Notes: generated by a model not told the origin, from the sequence alone. Shown: positions 23,974 to 33,358, counted from the first letter of the stretch. The stretch is DNA of 64,000 bases from Bradyrhizobium aeschynomenes (GCF_013178945.1 NZ_JABFDM010000008.1:249720-313719), one strand, 5' to 3'. Made by a program: numbers and translations.

Positions 23974-26094
23974 ATGTCAGCTTTATGGGTGATCGTGCTC
24001 TGCGGAGCGCTGTCGATCGTCTACGCGATCTGGGCCACACAATCGGTGCTCAGCGCGGACGCCGGCAATGCGCGGATGCAGGAAATCGCGGCGGCCGTGG
24101 CCGAGGGCGCTCAGGCCTATCTCCGCCGCCAATACACGACGATCGGAATCGTCGGCGTCGTGATCTTCGTGCTCCTTGCGTATTTCCTCGGCATGCTCGT
24201 CGCGATCGGCTTTGCGATCGGCGCGATCCTCTCCGGCGCCGCCGGCTTCATCGGCATGAACGTGTCGGTGCGCGCCAACGTCCGCACCGCGCAGGCCGCC
24301 ATCACCTCGCTCGCCGGCGGCCTCGAACTCGCCTTCAAGGCCGGCGCCATCACCGGCCTGCTCGTCGCGGGTCTGGCGCTGCTCGGCGTCACCATCTACT
24401 TCGGCATCCTCACCGGCTTCATGAAGCTCGCGCCCGACAGCCGCACCGTGATCGATGCGCTGGTCGCGCTCGGCTTCGGCGCCTCGCTGATCTCGATCTT
24501 CGCCCGTCTCGGCGGCGGCATCTTCACCAAGGGCGCCGACGTCGGCGGTGACCTCGTCGGCAAGGTCGAGGCCGGCATCCCCGAGGATGATCCGCGCAAC
24601 CCCGCGACCATCGCCGACAACGTCGGCGACAATGTCGGCGACTGCGCCGGCATGGCCGCCGACCTGTTCGAAACCTACGCGGTGACCGCGGTCGCCACCA
24701 TGGTGCTGGCCGCTATCTTCTTCGCCAAGTCGTCGCTGCTCGCCAACATGATGACCCTGCCGCTCGCCATCGGCGGCATCTGCATCATCACCTCGATCGC
24801 CGGCACGTTCTTCGTCAAGCTCGGCGCCAGCCAGTCGATCATGGGCGCGCTCTACAAGGGCCTGATCGCGACTGGCGTGCTGTCGCTCGCCGGTGTCGCG
24901 ATTGCGATCGGGTGGCTGATCGGCTTCGGCAAGCTCGACGGCGTCGACTACACCGGCACCGCGCTGTTCGTCTGCGGCGTCGTCGGCCTGGTCGTCACCG
25001 GCCTGATCATCTGGATCACCGAATACTACACCGGCACCGACTTCCGCCCGGTGAAGTCGATCGCGGCCGCCTCGGTGACCGGTCACGGCACCAACGTGAT
25101 CCAGGGCCTCGCCATCTCGATGGAATCGACCGCGCTGCCCGCGATCGTCATCATCGCCGGCATCCTGGTCACCTACAGTCTCGCCGGCCTGTTCGGCATC
25201 GCGATCGCCACCACGACGATGCTGGCGCTGGCCGGCATGATCGTCGCCCTCGACGCCTTCGGCCCGGTGACGGACAACGCCGGCGGCATTGCCGAAATGG
25301 CCGGCCTGCCCAAGGAGGTCCGCAAGTCGACCGACGCGCTCGATGCGGTCGGCAACACCACCAAGGCCGTCACCAAGGGCTATGCGATCGGCTCGGCCGG
25401 TCTCGGCGCGCTGGTGCTGTTCGCGGCCTATAACCAAGACCTGCAGTTCTTCATCGCGGATTCGGCGCACCATCCCTATTTCGCGGGGATCAAGCCGGAC
25501 TTCTCGCTGAACAACCCGTATGTCGTGGTTGGTCTGCTGTTCGGCGGCCTGCTGCCGTATCTATTCGGCGCGATGGGCATGACCGCGGTCGGCCGCGCCG
25601 CCGGCGCGATCGTCGAGGAGGTGCGCCGGCAGTTCCGCGAGAAGCCGGGCATCATGCAGGGCACGGACAAGCCGGATTACGGCAAGGCCGTCGACCTGCT
25701 GACCAAGGCGGCGATCAAGGAGATGATCATTCCCTCGCTGCTGCCGGTGCTGTCGCCGATCGTCGTCTACTTCCTGATCTACGCGATCGCGGGCGGTGGC
25801 GCGGCTGGCAAATCGGCGGCGTTCTCGGCCGTCGGTGCCATGCTGCTCGGCGTCATCGTCACCGGCCTGTTCGTTGCGATCTCGATGACCTCCGGCGGCG
25901 GGGCCTGGGACAATGCCAAGAAGTACATCGAGGACGGCCATTTCGGCGGCAAGGGCTCGGATGCGCACAAGGCGGCCGTCACGGGTGACACCGTCGGCGA
26001 TCCCTACAAGGACACGGCGGGCCCGGCGGTGAACCCGATGATCAAGATCACCAACATCGTGGCCCTGCTGCTGCTGGCGATCCTGGCGCACTGA
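23974..26094 (+). CDS. hppA: Membrane proton-pumping pyrophosphatase, K+-independent type
   Basis: This 706-residue inner-membrane enzyme couples pyrophosphate hydrolysis to proton export. About 16 hydrophobic helices are visible. The catalytic loop near residues 188-225 contains DVGGDLVGKVEAGIPEDDPR and DNVGDNVGDCAGMAADLFE. The segment GNTTKAVTKGYAIGSA carries Lys464 where K+-dependent enzymes have Ala, which places it in the potassium-independent, H+-pumping class. The final part has GGAWDNAKKYIEDG and DTVGDPYKDTAGPAVNPMIK. It has its own upstream region of about 200 bases and ends at a strong terminator. Confidence 0.97.
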   Translation: MSALWVIVLCGALSIVYAIWATQSVLSADAGNARMQEIAAAVAEGAQAYLRRQYTTIGIVGVVIFVLLAYFLGMLVAIGFAIGAILSGAAGFIGMNVSVRANVRTAQAAITSLAGGLELAFKAGAITGLLVAGLALLGVTIYFGILTGFMKLAPDSRTVIDALVALGFGASLISIFARLGGGIFTKGADVGGDLVGKVEAGIPEDDPRNPATIADNVGDNVGDCAGMAADLFETYAVTAVATMVLAAIFFAKSSLLANMMTLPLAIGGICIITSIAGTFFVKLGASQSIMGALYKGLIATGVLSLAGVAIAIGWLIGFGKLDGVDYTGTALFVCGVVGLVVTGLIIWITEYYTGTDFRPVKSIAAASVTGHGTNVIQGLAISMESTALPAIVIIAGILVTYSLAGLFGIAIATTTMLALAGMIVALDAFGPVTDNAGGIAEMAGLPKEVRKSTDALDAVGNTTKAVTKGYAIGSAGLGALVLFAAYNQDLQFFIADSAHHPYFAGIKPDFSLNNPYVVVGLLFGGLLPYLFGAMGMTAVGRAAGAIVEEVRRQFREKPGIMQGTDKPDYGKAVDLLTKAAIKEMIIPSLLPVLSPIVVYFLIYAIAGGGAAGKSAAFSAVGAMLLGVIVTGLFVAISMTSGGGAWDNAKKYIEDGHFGGKGSDAHKAAVTGDTVGDPYKDTAGPAVNPMIKITNIVALLLLAILAH

Positions 26095-26112
26095 GTAGCG
26101 TGGTCCGAAAAC

Positions 26113-26146
26113 AAAGCCCCGCGGTGCGAGCCGCGGGGCTTTGATT
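26113..26146 (+). terminator. Rho-independent terminator after hppA
   Basis: AAAGCCCCGCGG (26113-26124) pairs perfectly with CCGCGGGGCTTT (26131-26142) around a 6-base loop and then runs into GATTTG. The A/T ends make it usable in both directions, for hppA and for the convergent DUF2336 gene. Confidence 0.9.
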
Positions 26147-26172
26147 TGAACTCGGTTCGTTGTTGAGAAAGA

Positions 26173-27255
26173 TTACTCCGCCGCCCGCTGCCGTGTCCGA
26201 TAGCTTTGCAGCATGCTCTGCGCCATGCGCGGCTGCATTTGCGTGAAGCTCGCCAGGTGCTGATCGAGCTGCGGGCGCGCGCTGCCGCTGACATGCGCCT
26301 GCATGAACAGGAGCGTCGTCGTGGTGACCCAGGACAGATCGAGCGCCTTGGCAAGCACCAGCAGCTGATCCGGCTGCTTGCGCACGAAGGCGCGCTCGAC
26401 CATGTCGAGCGGCAGCTTGCACATCAAGGACAGCGCCAGCGTGACCTTGTCGAAGCTGCCTTCCTTGGCGAAGCCGTGGAGCTGCGCCTCGTGCAGTTGG
26501 CCGGTGGCGTAGAGCTGCTCGACATAGGCCTTGGCATTGTCAAAGTCGTTCGAGCGCGTCCGCGCCGCGGCCTGCAGATGGCCCGACGCTTGGGCGACGG
26601 CAAGCTCGACGATCTCTGACCGGGCGCTGTCGGCCGAGGCGAGCTGGTTGCGCACGGCATCAGAGGCCTCGACGAACAGGCGGACCAGCACTTCGCGCGG
26701 GCTGTCGGGGCGGCTCCAGAGCCTCAGCGCCAGGCCCGGATCATCGGAGGCCTTGGTCACGAGGCCGGAGAAGCCGTGATTTGAGAAACGGGCGCCGTCA
26801 TTGTTCGCGGTGTTCGAAACAACGGCTTGGTCGCCGCGATCGACCAGCACGTCGGTGACGGATTCGGTCAGGATCTTGCGGCCCGAGATGGCAAGCAGAT
26901 GCTCCTGGCCACGGGTCTGTGCGGCCGCGACCAGCGTATTCTCATCAAGCCGGTCGCTCTGGCGCAGCACCGGACCGGCGACTGCAATCGTTTCATCCAC
27001 GGCCAGGTGCTTGATCAGGCGCGGCGGCGCATCGGGAAGCACCGCGAGCCGGCTGCCGAGCTCCGCGCGCGCGGCGATCGCCACGTTGTCGAGCAGCTTG
27101 AACAGCACGTGGTCGAACAGATCGACATGCTCTTCGTTGAACTTGCCCGAGCCGACCACGAACAGGTCGGTCACGCGTTCCAGGATTTCTGCGCGCCGCG
27201 AGACGTAGCGGCTGGCAAGAATGTCTTCGAGCTGATGCAGGACGCTATTTGGCAA
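26173..27255 (-). CDS. DUF2336 domain protein
   Basis: This 360-residue alpha-helical cytoplasmic protein is of unknown function. It starts MPNSVLHQLEDILASRYVSRRAEILERVTDLFV and contains the HEAT-like region AELGSRLAVLPDAPPRLIKHLAVDETIAVAGPVLRQS typical of DUF2336. Helical repeats rich in Ala, Leu and Gln form the C-terminal half. The start codon is TTG; an in-frame TGA lies 3 codons upstream and the ribosome binding site is weak, so a slightly later start is possible. DUF2336 proteins are widespread in alphaproteobacteria. It converges on hppA. Confidence 0.82.
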   Translation of the reverse strand: MPNSVLHQLEDILASRYVSRRAEILERVTDLFVVGSGKFNEEHVDLFDHVLFKLLDNVAIAARAELGSRLAVLPDAPPRLIKHLAVDETIAVAGPVLRQSDRLDENTLVAAAQTRGQEHLLAISGRKILTESVTDVLVDRGDQAVVSNTANNDGARFSNHGFSGLVTKASDDPGLALRLWSRPDSPREVLVRLFVEASDAVRNQLASADSARSEIVELAVAQASGHLQAAARTRSNDFDNAKAYVEQLYATGQLHEAQLHGFAKEGSFDKVTLALSLMCKLPLDMVERAFVRKQPDQLLVLAKALDLSWVTTTTLLFMQAHVSGSARPQLDQHLASFTQMQPRMAQSMLQSYRTRQRAAE

Positions 27256-27473
27256 GACGCGGGCTCATGCGATGGACATTGCCGGCGCCTGCCCTTCGGA
27301 CGGTGACCGGGCCGCCTCTTGGAGGGAAGAGGCCCGGCATCCACCGACGGTATCCCAAGACCAGATCAAAGACACGCGGCCGCCATCTATCGCACCGCCT
27401 CGCTTAAGGTGCCGTTACACCCATGAACTGTATCTGGATACCGTGTGATGGATCGCAGGCTCCGGCGTGCCGG

Positions 27474-28481
27474 TCATTGCGCGTCCATCTGCAGGCCTTC
27501 CTTTTGGATGATGGACGCGAATTTGCTCGTCTCTGCCTGCACGAAGTCGCCAAATTGCTGCGCCGTGCCGTAGTCGGCCCGCGCACCCATGGCCGCGATA
27601 TTCTTGCGGATGTCCTCGCGCTCCAGCATCGCCTTGACCTGCAAGTTCAGCGCGGTGACGATCTCGGGCGGGCAGGCCTTGGGCAGGAAGACGCCGAACC
27701 AGGACGAGACGTCGAACTTGGCCAGCTCCGGCGCGCTCTCGCGCATGGTCGGCAGGTCAGGTGCATTGGCGCTGCGCTCCGGCGTCGTCACGCAGAGCCC
27801 GGTCAGCTTGCCGTCCTGGATCTGCGGGAGCGATGGAAACAGATTGTCGAACAGGATCTGAATGTCTCCGGCGAGCGCGGCCTGGAGCGCCGGGCCGGCG
27901 CCGCGGAACGGGATGTGCGTCATCTTTAATCCCGTGAGCTGGAGGAACCAGGCGCCGGTGAGATGCGGGCTCTGGCCGACGCCGGAGGAGCCGTAGTTCA
28001 GCTTGTCGGGATTGGCTTTGAGATAGGCGATCAGCTCGGGAATCGACTTGATGCCGGTGGAGGGATGCGCCGAGACGATGTTTGGGATGCGGATCATGTT
28101 GGAGACCGCCTGCAGCTGATCCGGCTTGTAGGCGAGGTTGCGGAAGATCGAATAGGCGATCGCATTCGGGCCGGGATTGCCGATGAGGATGGTGGAGCCG
28201 TCGCCCTTGGTGTTGCGTGCGACCTCGGCGGTGCCAATGGTGCCGCCGCCGCCGGAGCGATTCTCGACCACGGCCGATTGCCCCCACGCCGTCTGCAGAT
28301 GCGCCGCGAGCAGCCGGCCCATCACGTCGGTGCTGCCGCCGGGCGCTGCCGGAACGATCAGCTTCACCGTCTCGGTGGGGCGCCAGTCGGCGAGACTCGT
28401 GCGCGGCAGAATGGCGGCGGTCGAGAGCGCGGCGGCGCCCGTGAGAAGCTTGCGGCGCGATAGCGCGGTGCGATGAGCCAA
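27474..28481 (-). CDS. Tripartite tricarboxylate transporter substrate-binding protein (TctC/Bug family)
   Basis: This 335-residue periplasmic solute-binding protein begins LAHRTALSRRKLLTGAAALSTAAILP, with a twin-arginine signal (SRRKLL). The mature part has Bug-family features VKLIVPAAPGGSTDVMGRLLA, LNYGSSGVGQSPHLTGAWF, MTHIPFRGAGPALQAALAGDIQI and DVSSWFGVFLPK. The start is a TTG at 28481 with GGGAGG six bases upstream; the longest ATG/GTG frame would add 29 residues before the signal. No tctA or tctB permease genes are adjacent, so it is an orphan binding protein, as is common for this family. The ligand, probably a carboxylate, is unknown. Confidence 0.87.
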   Translation of the reverse strand: MAHRTALSRRKLLTGAAALSTAAILPRTSLADWRPTETVKLIVPAAPGGSTDVMGRLLAAHLQTAWGQSAVVENRSGGGGTIGTAEVARNTKGDGSTILIGNPGPNAIAYSIFRNLAYKPDQLQAVSNMIRIPNIVSAHPSTGIKSIPELIAYLKANPDKLNYGSSGVGQSPHLTGAWFLQLTGLKMTHIPFRGAGPALQAALAGDIQILFDNLFPSLPQIQDGKLTGLCVTTPERSANAPDLPTMRESAPELAKFDVSSWFGVFLPKACPPEIVTALNLQVKAMLEREDIRKNIAAMGARADYGTAQQFGDFVQAETSKFASIIQKEGLQMDAQ

Positions 28482-28637
28482 TGATTCCTCCCTGCTGTTG
28501 TTTTGTCGCAGGGTAGGGAAGGTTGCAGCGCCAGCGCAAGCGCATGGATCACGCGCATGCTGCGCCAATCAGCGCAGCGAGCGCACTTTGTGCCGTGGCC
28601 CGGAATCATATTCCGGACGACGGCGATAAGCTCTGAA

Positions 28638-29111
28638 TCAGTTGAAGCTGAGCAGCTTGAACAGCGGCGTCAGGTAGCTGAGCTCCTGGCCGGAGGTCGC
28701 CGTGGTGCGGCTGACGAAGTCGAAGATCTTGCCATCCTTCATGCCGTAATTGGCGAGCCGGCGGACCTGGCGGTTCTTGTCGAAATAGACCGCGATCACG
28801 CGCTGATCGACCACCTTCTGGTTCATGAAGGCGACGGGGCGCTCGGCGCGCTGCGAGATGTAGTAGAACACCTCACCGTCGAGCGTGGCGACGGTCGATG
28901 GCGTGCCCATCACGATCAGGACCTGGTCCTGGCTCGCCCCGATCGGGATCTGCTCCAGCGCGCCGGGCGGCATGATGTAGCCCTTCTGGAACTGCTCGCC
29001 GGTGCAGGCGGCGAGCGCCAGACAGGTCAGCGCGATGGCGCCGGCGGTGCGCAGACGGGTGCGGAGGCCACGGGTGAGCAGGCTGGCAGTCGTTCGCATT
29101 GTCTGGGTCAT
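28638..29111 (-). CDS. bamE: Outer membrane assembly lipoprotein BamE (SmpA/OmlA)
   Basis: This 157-residue lipoprotein of the BAM complex has a signal peptide ending in the lipobox ALTCLALAAC, with lipidated Cys near residue 37. The OmlA/SmpA fold contains GALEQIPIGASQDQVLIVMGTPS and then GEVFYYISQRAERPVAF and VIAVYFDKNRQVRRLANYGMKDGKIFDFVSR. The MTQTMRTT start is preferred over a frame start 58 codons upstream that overlaps the divergent gene. It is divergent from the bc1 chaperone gene. It helps insert beta-barrel proteins in the outer membrane. Confidence 0.9.
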   Translation of the reverse strand: MTQTMRTTASLLTRGLRTRLRTAGAIALTCLALAACTGEQFQKGYIMPPGALEQIPIGASQDQVLIVMGTPSTVATLDGEVFYYISQRAERPVAFMNQKVVDQRVIAVYFDKNRQVRRLANYGMKDGKIFDFVSRTTATSGQELSYLTPLFKLLSFN

Positions 29112-29229
29112 CTTCTCAAGATCGGATCCCGTCCCCTTGCGTCGGGCAGGGCGTTGACGTACCGGGCAAACTTGCGGATTGCAACATGCCGTCCGAACCG
29201 GGTCGGGAAAACTCAGCCGCGGAACCTTC

Positions 29230-29766
29230 ATGCTCTGGCCATTCAACCATCTCAGGAAATTGCGACCGTCCCCGCGCGGGACCATCGAGCCGATCTATGG
29301 CACGATCGTGGCGCAAACCCGAGAACCGTTGTTTTATAGACACTTAAATGTCCCCGACACGGTCGAGGGACGGTTCGATCTGCTGATTCTGCACCTCTGG
29401 CTGGTGCTGCGCCGGCTGCGCGGGGTCGGTGCGGACCTGTCGCAGGCGCTGTTCGACCGGTTCTGCGCCGACATGGACGACAATCTGCGCGAGATGGGGG
29501 TTGGCGACCTCACCGTGCCCAAGCGCATGCAGAAATTCGGCGAGGCGTTCTACGGCCGCACTGCCGCCTATGATCTCGCCTGGTCGGAGAGCGAGGCCCG
29601 GCTGGCAGATGCGCTGCAGAAGAATATCTTGAATGGAGAGCATCCGGACAGCGCGGCGGAACTTGCCGCCTATGCGGGACGGGTGGCAGCGCACCTCGCC
29701 ACCCTCGACGACAACAAGCTGCTCGGCGCGACCTGGAGCTTCCCGCGCCCGGTGCAGCAGGACTGA
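29230..29766 (+). CDS. Ubiquinol-cytochrome c chaperone (Cbp3 family)
   Basis: This 178-residue protein of the ubiquinol-cytochrome c chaperone family is related to mitochondrial Cbp3 and helps assemble the bc1 complex. Signatures are IEPIYGTIVAQTREPLFYRHLNVPDTVEGRFDLLILHLWLVLRRL and DNLREMGVGDLTVPKRMQKFGEAFYGR. The start at 29230 gives MLWPFNHLRKL. It is followed 5 bases later by yceD, and it is divergent from bamE. This trio order is typical for alphaproteobacteria. Confidence 0.9.
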   Translation: MLWPFNHLRKLRPSPRGTIEPIYGTIVAQTREPLFYRHLNVPDTVEGRFDLLILHLWLVLRRLRGVGADLSQALFDRFCADMDDNLREMGVGDLTVPKRMQKFGEAFYGRTAAYDLAWSESEARLADALQKNILNGEHPDSAAELAAYAGRVAAHLATLDDNKLLGATWSFPRPVQQD

Positions 29767-29771
29767 ACGAC

Positions 29772-30395
29772 ATGAGCAGAGACAGAGACATTTCCCGCGA
29801 CCCCGGCCGCGATCCGACAAAAGATCCCTGGCGGGCCGCGCCGGTGATCGTGGCGCAGATCCCGGACGCCGGGCTTCATCGCGAGATCGAGGCGGACGCG
29901 GCCACACGAAGCGCGCTCGCGGTCATGGGCGAGCTGCGCGAGGTGATGTCGGCGCACGCCGCCTTCGATGTGGTCCAGAAGCGCGACGGCAAGGTGCACG
30001 TCGAGGGACGGGTGCGCGCCCGGATCGGCCAGACCTGTGTGGTGACGCTCGATCCGATCGAGACCGAGATCGACGAACCGATCGACCAGATGTTCGCACC
30101 GCCGGAAGACATTCCGGAATTGGCCGAGTTCGTCGAGGACGACCCGAACAGCGAGGTCGATACGGCCGATCCGCCCGAGCCGATCGTCAATGGCCAGATC
30201 GATCTCGGGCGGCTGGCCGCCGATGCGCTGTTCCTGGCGATTGACCCCTATCCGCGCAAGCCGGGCGTGGCGTTCGAGCAGCCGGCCGAGGCCGCCGCCC
30301 CGGAGGATCACCCCTTCGCGGTGCTGAAGGCGCTGAAATCCGCCGGCGGCGCAACGTCCGGCGCGGCCAAAGTGAAGAAAACGGGTGAGGATTGA
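29772..30395 (+). CDS. yceD: YceD family protein (DUF177)
   Basis: This 207-residue protein belongs to the YceD/DUF177 family, linked in many bacteria to 23S rRNA metabolism and usually found before rpmF or plsX. The family core is the segment VHVEGRVRARIGQTCVVTLDPIETEIDEP; in other members two Cys pairs are common, but here only one Cys is seen. Acidic middle and C-terminal parts follow (AEFVEDDPNSEVDTADPPEP, and LFLAIDPYPRKPG). The first 15 residues may be extra. No rpmF is present between it and plsX. Confidence 0.85.
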   Translation: MSRDRDISRDPGRDPTKDPWRAAPVIVAQIPDAGLHREIEADAATRSALAVMGELREVMSAHAAFDVVQKRDGKVHVEGRVRARIGQTCVVTLDPIETEIDEPIDQMFAPPEDIPELAEFVEDDPNSEVDTADPPEPIVNGQIDLGRLAADALFLAIDPYPRKPGVAFEQPAEAAAPEDHPFAVLKALKSAGGATSGAAKVKKTGED

Positions 30396-30720
30396 TGTCT
30401 GAATGTGCAGGCGGGCAGCGCTCCCGTTCTGTCACGAAACCTCCTGAATTCAGCTCAAGTTGCTGATTTCGATGGTAAAGACCGATCCGTCTCCCGCCCC
30501 TTGCATCACCGCGGCCGCAAAATCCATCGCCTCCGGGAGGTTGTTTCGACACGGAGAGACGCTATTGTCGCGCCGGGTCGGGGTGCGACGAAAATGCTCG
30601 GCGGCTGTGGGATCGTGCCTCAACTGTCCCCTGGCCGTGCAGTGCCTCTGAACGACCACCAAAACACGGCTAAGCAAGGCCAAGACGAGATCAAGCTCGA
30701 GATCAGGTTTCCGGGACGTC
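30396..30720. other. Intergenic region upstream of plsX
   Basis: This 325-base region holds no credible gene. An open frame across it runs into plsX in another frame and has no family-like sequence. The ribosomal protein L32 gene that often sits between yceD and plsX is absent. The end, AGATCAGGTTTCCGGGACGTC before the plsX ATG, has no strong ribosome binding site. It presumably contains the plsX promoter. Confidence 0.55.
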
Positions 30721-31782
30721 ATGCCTCAAAAGGTTCGAATCGCGCTGGACGCCATGGGCGGGGATTTCGGCGCGGCCGTCGTCATTCCCGGAGCTGCGAT
30801 TGCGCTGGGCCGCCATCCGGACGCGGAGTTTCTGCTGTTTGGTGACAGTGCCAAGATTGCTCCCGAGCTCGACAGGCATCCGCGGCTGAAGGCGGTGTCG
30901 CGCATCGTTCACACCGACGTCGCCGTCAGCATGGAGGACAAGCCCAGCCAGGCGCTGCGCCGTGGCCGGAAGACCTCCTCGATGTGGATGGCGATCGAGG
31001 CCGTCAAGAAGGGCGAGGCGGACGTCGCGATCTCCGCCGGCAATACCGGCGCGCTGGTGGCGATGGCGCGGTTCTGCCTGCGGACGCTCGACGGCATCGA
31101 CCGGCCGGCGCTGGCGGCGATCTGGCCGACGATGCGCGGCGAATCGGTCGTGCTCGACCTCGGCGCGACGATCGGCGGCGACGCCCGGCATCTGGTGGCG
31201 CTGTCGGTGATGGGCGGCGCATTGGCGAGCGTGCTGTTCAACAAGCCCAGGCCGACCGTCGGCCTGCTCAACATCGGCGTCGAGGAGATCAAGGGCCACG
31301 AGGAGATCCGCGAGGCGGCCGAGCAGCTGCGCGCGATGAATCTGCCGCAGCTCGATTATATCGGCTTCGTCGAGGGCGACGGCATCGGCAAGGGCGCGGC
31401 CGACGTGGTCGTCACCGAAGGTTTCAGCGGCAACATCGCGCTGAAGGCGGCCGAGGGGACGGCGCGGCAGGTCGCGGAATTCCTGCGTGGCGCCATCCAG
31501 GCCAGCCTTTTGGCCCGGATCGGCTATCTTTTCGCGCGCGGCGCCTTTGCCGCGCTGCGCGCCCGGCTCGACCCGCGCAAGTCCAATGGCAGCGTGGTGC
31601 TCGGGCTCAAGGGCATCGTGGTCAAGAGCCATGGCGGAACCGATGCCGAGGGCTTTGCCTCGGCCGTGCGGGTTGGCTATGAGATGGCCCGCTACGATCT
31701 CCTGACCAAGATCACTCAAACACTCAATCGCGACGGCGGCGCATTGGCGACCGAGCCGGTCGCCCAGGAGGCTGTCTCGTGA
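30721..31782 (+). CDS. plsX: Phosphate acyltransferase PlsX
   Basis: This 353-residue peripheral membrane enzyme converts acyl-ACP to acyl-phosphate for phospholipid synthesis. The N-terminus RIALDAMGGDFGAAVVIPGAAIAL and the motifs AISAGNTGALVAMARF, RPALAAIWPTMRG and ADVVVTEGFSGNIALKAAEGTA are characteristic. Its TGA overlaps the fabH start as GTGA, so the two lipid genes are translationally coupled. The length is normal. Confidence 0.96.
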   Translation: MPQKVRIALDAMGGDFGAAVVIPGAAIALGRHPDAEFLLFGDSAKIAPELDRHPRLKAVSRIVHTDVAVSMEDKPSQALRRGRKTSSMWMAIEAVKKGEADVAISAGNTGALVAMARFCLRTLDGIDRPALAAIWPTMRGESVVLDLGATIGGDARHLVALSVMGGALASVLFNKPRPTVGLLNIGVEEIKGHEEIREAAEQLRAMNLPQLDYIGFVEGDGIGKGAADVVVTEGFSGNIALKAAEGTARQVAEFLRGAIQASLLARIGYLFARGAFAALRARLDPRKSNGSVVLGLKGIVVKSHGGTDAEGFASAVRVGYEMARYDLLTKITQTLNRDGGALATEPVAQEAVS

Positions 31783-32753
31783 CAATTCGTTCGGTCGTGC
31801 TCGGCTGTGGCTCCTATCTCCCGCAGCGGGTCGTGACCAATGCCGAGCTGGCAAACCGCATCGAGACCTCCGACGAGTGGATCGTCCAGCGCACCGGCAT
31901 CCGTGAGCGCCATGTCGCAGCCGACGGCGAGTTCACGTCGCATCTCGCGATCAATGCGGCCCGCGCTGCGCTCGCCGCAGCCGACGTCGATCCGCAGTCG
32001 ATCGACCTCATCGTGCTGGGCACCTCGACCCCGGACAATACCTTTCCGGCCACCGCGGTGGCGGTGCAGAACGGGCTCGGCATCAATCATGGTGCGGCTT
32101 TCGACCTGCAGGCGGTGTGCTCCGGCTTCGTCTACGCGCTGGCGACGGCCGATAATTTCCTGCGCAGCGGATCGTTCAAGCGGGCGCTGGTGATCGGTGC
32201 CGAGACGTTCTCGCGCATCCTCGACTGGAACGACCGCACCACCTGCGTGCTGTTCGGCGACGGCGCCGGCGCGCTGGTGCTGGACGCGCAGCAGCAGGGC
32301 GAGGGCGCTGCCGGCCGCGGCGTGCTGACCACCCATCTGCGCTCCGACGGCCGCCACAAATCCAAGCTCTATGTCGACGGCGGCCCGTCCTCGACCCAGA
32401 CGGTCGGCCATCTCCGGATGGAAGGCCGCGAAGTGTTCAAGCATGCCGTCGGCATGATCACCGACGTGATCGTCGATGCCTTCGAGGCCACCGGCCAGTC
32501 GGCCGAGACCATCGACTGGTTCGTGCCGCACCAGGCCAACAAGCGAATCATCGACGCCTCCGCGCACAAGCTGCACATCGCCCCCGAAAAGGTGGTCCTG
32601 ACGGTCGATCGGCACGGAAATACCTCGGCTGCCTCGATTCCGCTGGCGCTCGACGTCGCCGTCAAGGACGGCCGCATCAAGAAGGGCGACCTCGTTCTGC
32701 TCGAGGCCATGGGCGGCGGCTTCACCTGGGGCTCGGCGCTGGTGCGCTGGTGA
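31779..32753 (+). CDS. fabH: Beta-ketoacyl-ACP synthase III
   Basis: This 324-residue thiolase-fold enzyme starts fatty-acid chains by condensing acetyl-CoA with malonyl-ACP. Catalytic Cys114 lies in LQAVCSGFVYAL, His in WFVPHQANKRII, and Asn in RHGNTSAASIPLAL. The GTG start overlaps the plsX stop. The length and motif order match the family. The final GGGFTWGSALVRW is also typical. It is followed by ihfA, which has its own promoter. Confidence 0.97.
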   Translation: MTIRSVVLGCGSYLPQRVVTNAELANRIETSDEWIVQRTGIRERHVAADGEFTSHLAINAARAALAAADVDPQSIDLIVLGTSTPDNTFPATAVAVQNGLGINHGAAFDLQAVCSGFVYALATADNFLRSGSFKRALVIGAETFSRILDWNDRTTCVLFGDGAGALVLDAQQQGEGAAGRGVLTTHLRSDGRHKSKLYVDGGPSSTQTVGHLRMEGREVFKHAVGMITDVIVDAFEATGQSAETIDWFVPHQANKRIIDASAHKLHIAPEKVVLTVDRHGNTSAASIPLALDVAVKDGRIKKGDLVLLEAMGGGFTWGSALVRW

Positions 32754-32821
32754 GCCATTCCGCCGGACGAGATGGCTTGGGACGACCTGCGCTGCGGCAT
32801 GCAGTTCCGTTCACGCTGCTG

Positions 32822-32850
32822 TTGACCATCGCCGCTTAACCTCTTAATTT
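32822..32850 (+). promoter_or_regulatory. Sigma-70-like promoter for ihfA
   Basis: TTGACC (32822-32827) and TAATTT (32845-32850) are separated by 17 bases and lie about 40 bases before the ihfA start. Both hexamers fit the housekeeping consensus well for this high-GC genome. Confidence 0.55.
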
Positions 32851-32887
32851 CCGGGCCGAATTATTCGCCGTGAGTGTGGGGCAGGCG

Positions 32888-33244
32888 ATGGCGGGAACCG
32901 GAAAAACAGTTACACGCGTCGATCTCTGCGAGGCCGTCTACCAAAAGGTCGGACTGTCGCGGACGGAGTCGTCTGCGTTCGTCGAGCTGGTCTTGAAGGA
33001 GATCACCGACTGTCTGGAGCGCGGCGAGACGGTGAAGCTGTCGTCGTTCGGGTCGTTCATGGTGCGCAAGAAGGGGCAGCGCATCGGACGTAACCCCAAG
33101 ACCGGCACCGAGGTGCCGATCTCGCCCCGGCGGGTCATGGTCTTCAAGCCGTCGGCGATCTTGAAGCAGCGCATCAACGGCCAGCCGGCCTCCGGCAAGA
33201 TGAACGGCGAGGCCAGCGCCGAGTTCGGCGCCGAGCCGGAATAG
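32888..33244 (+). CDS. ihfA: Integration host factor subunit alpha
   Basis: This 118-residue DNA-bending protein forms a heterodimer with IhfB. It has the HU/IHF fold: TVTRVDLCEAVYQKVGLSRTESSAFVELVLKEITDCLERGETVKLSSFGSFMVRKK. The beta-arm tip RIGRNPKTGTEVPISPRRVMVFKPSAILK carries the intercalating Pro. The ATG at 32888 (MAGTGKTVTR) is chosen because GGGGCAGGCG precedes it and it matches family N-termini; a GTG at 32870 is also possible. The C-terminal tail of about 20 residues is acidic and variable. The MerR gene downstream is commonly linked. Confidence 0.94.
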   Translation: MAGTGKTVTRVDLCEAVYQKVGLSRTESSAFVELVLKEITDCLERGETVKLSSFGSFMVRKKGQRIGRNPKTGTEVPISPRRVMVFKPSAILKQRINGQPASGKMNGEASAEFGAEPE

Positions 33245-33358
33245 GGCCGTTCGGCGGGACCTGACGGCCCAAGTCGGCGTCGCATGCGTTCAATTCGTCC
33301 AATACATTCAGCGTAATCGTCGCGTTTCTTGGCAGCACGATCGAAGGGGAACGGGCAT

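Noticed and set aside
23983..25473. A 496-codon Asp/Gly/His-rich frame opposite hppA
   Set aside because: It is the antisense of the clearly conserved pyrophosphatase and has the repetitive composition of a shadow frame.
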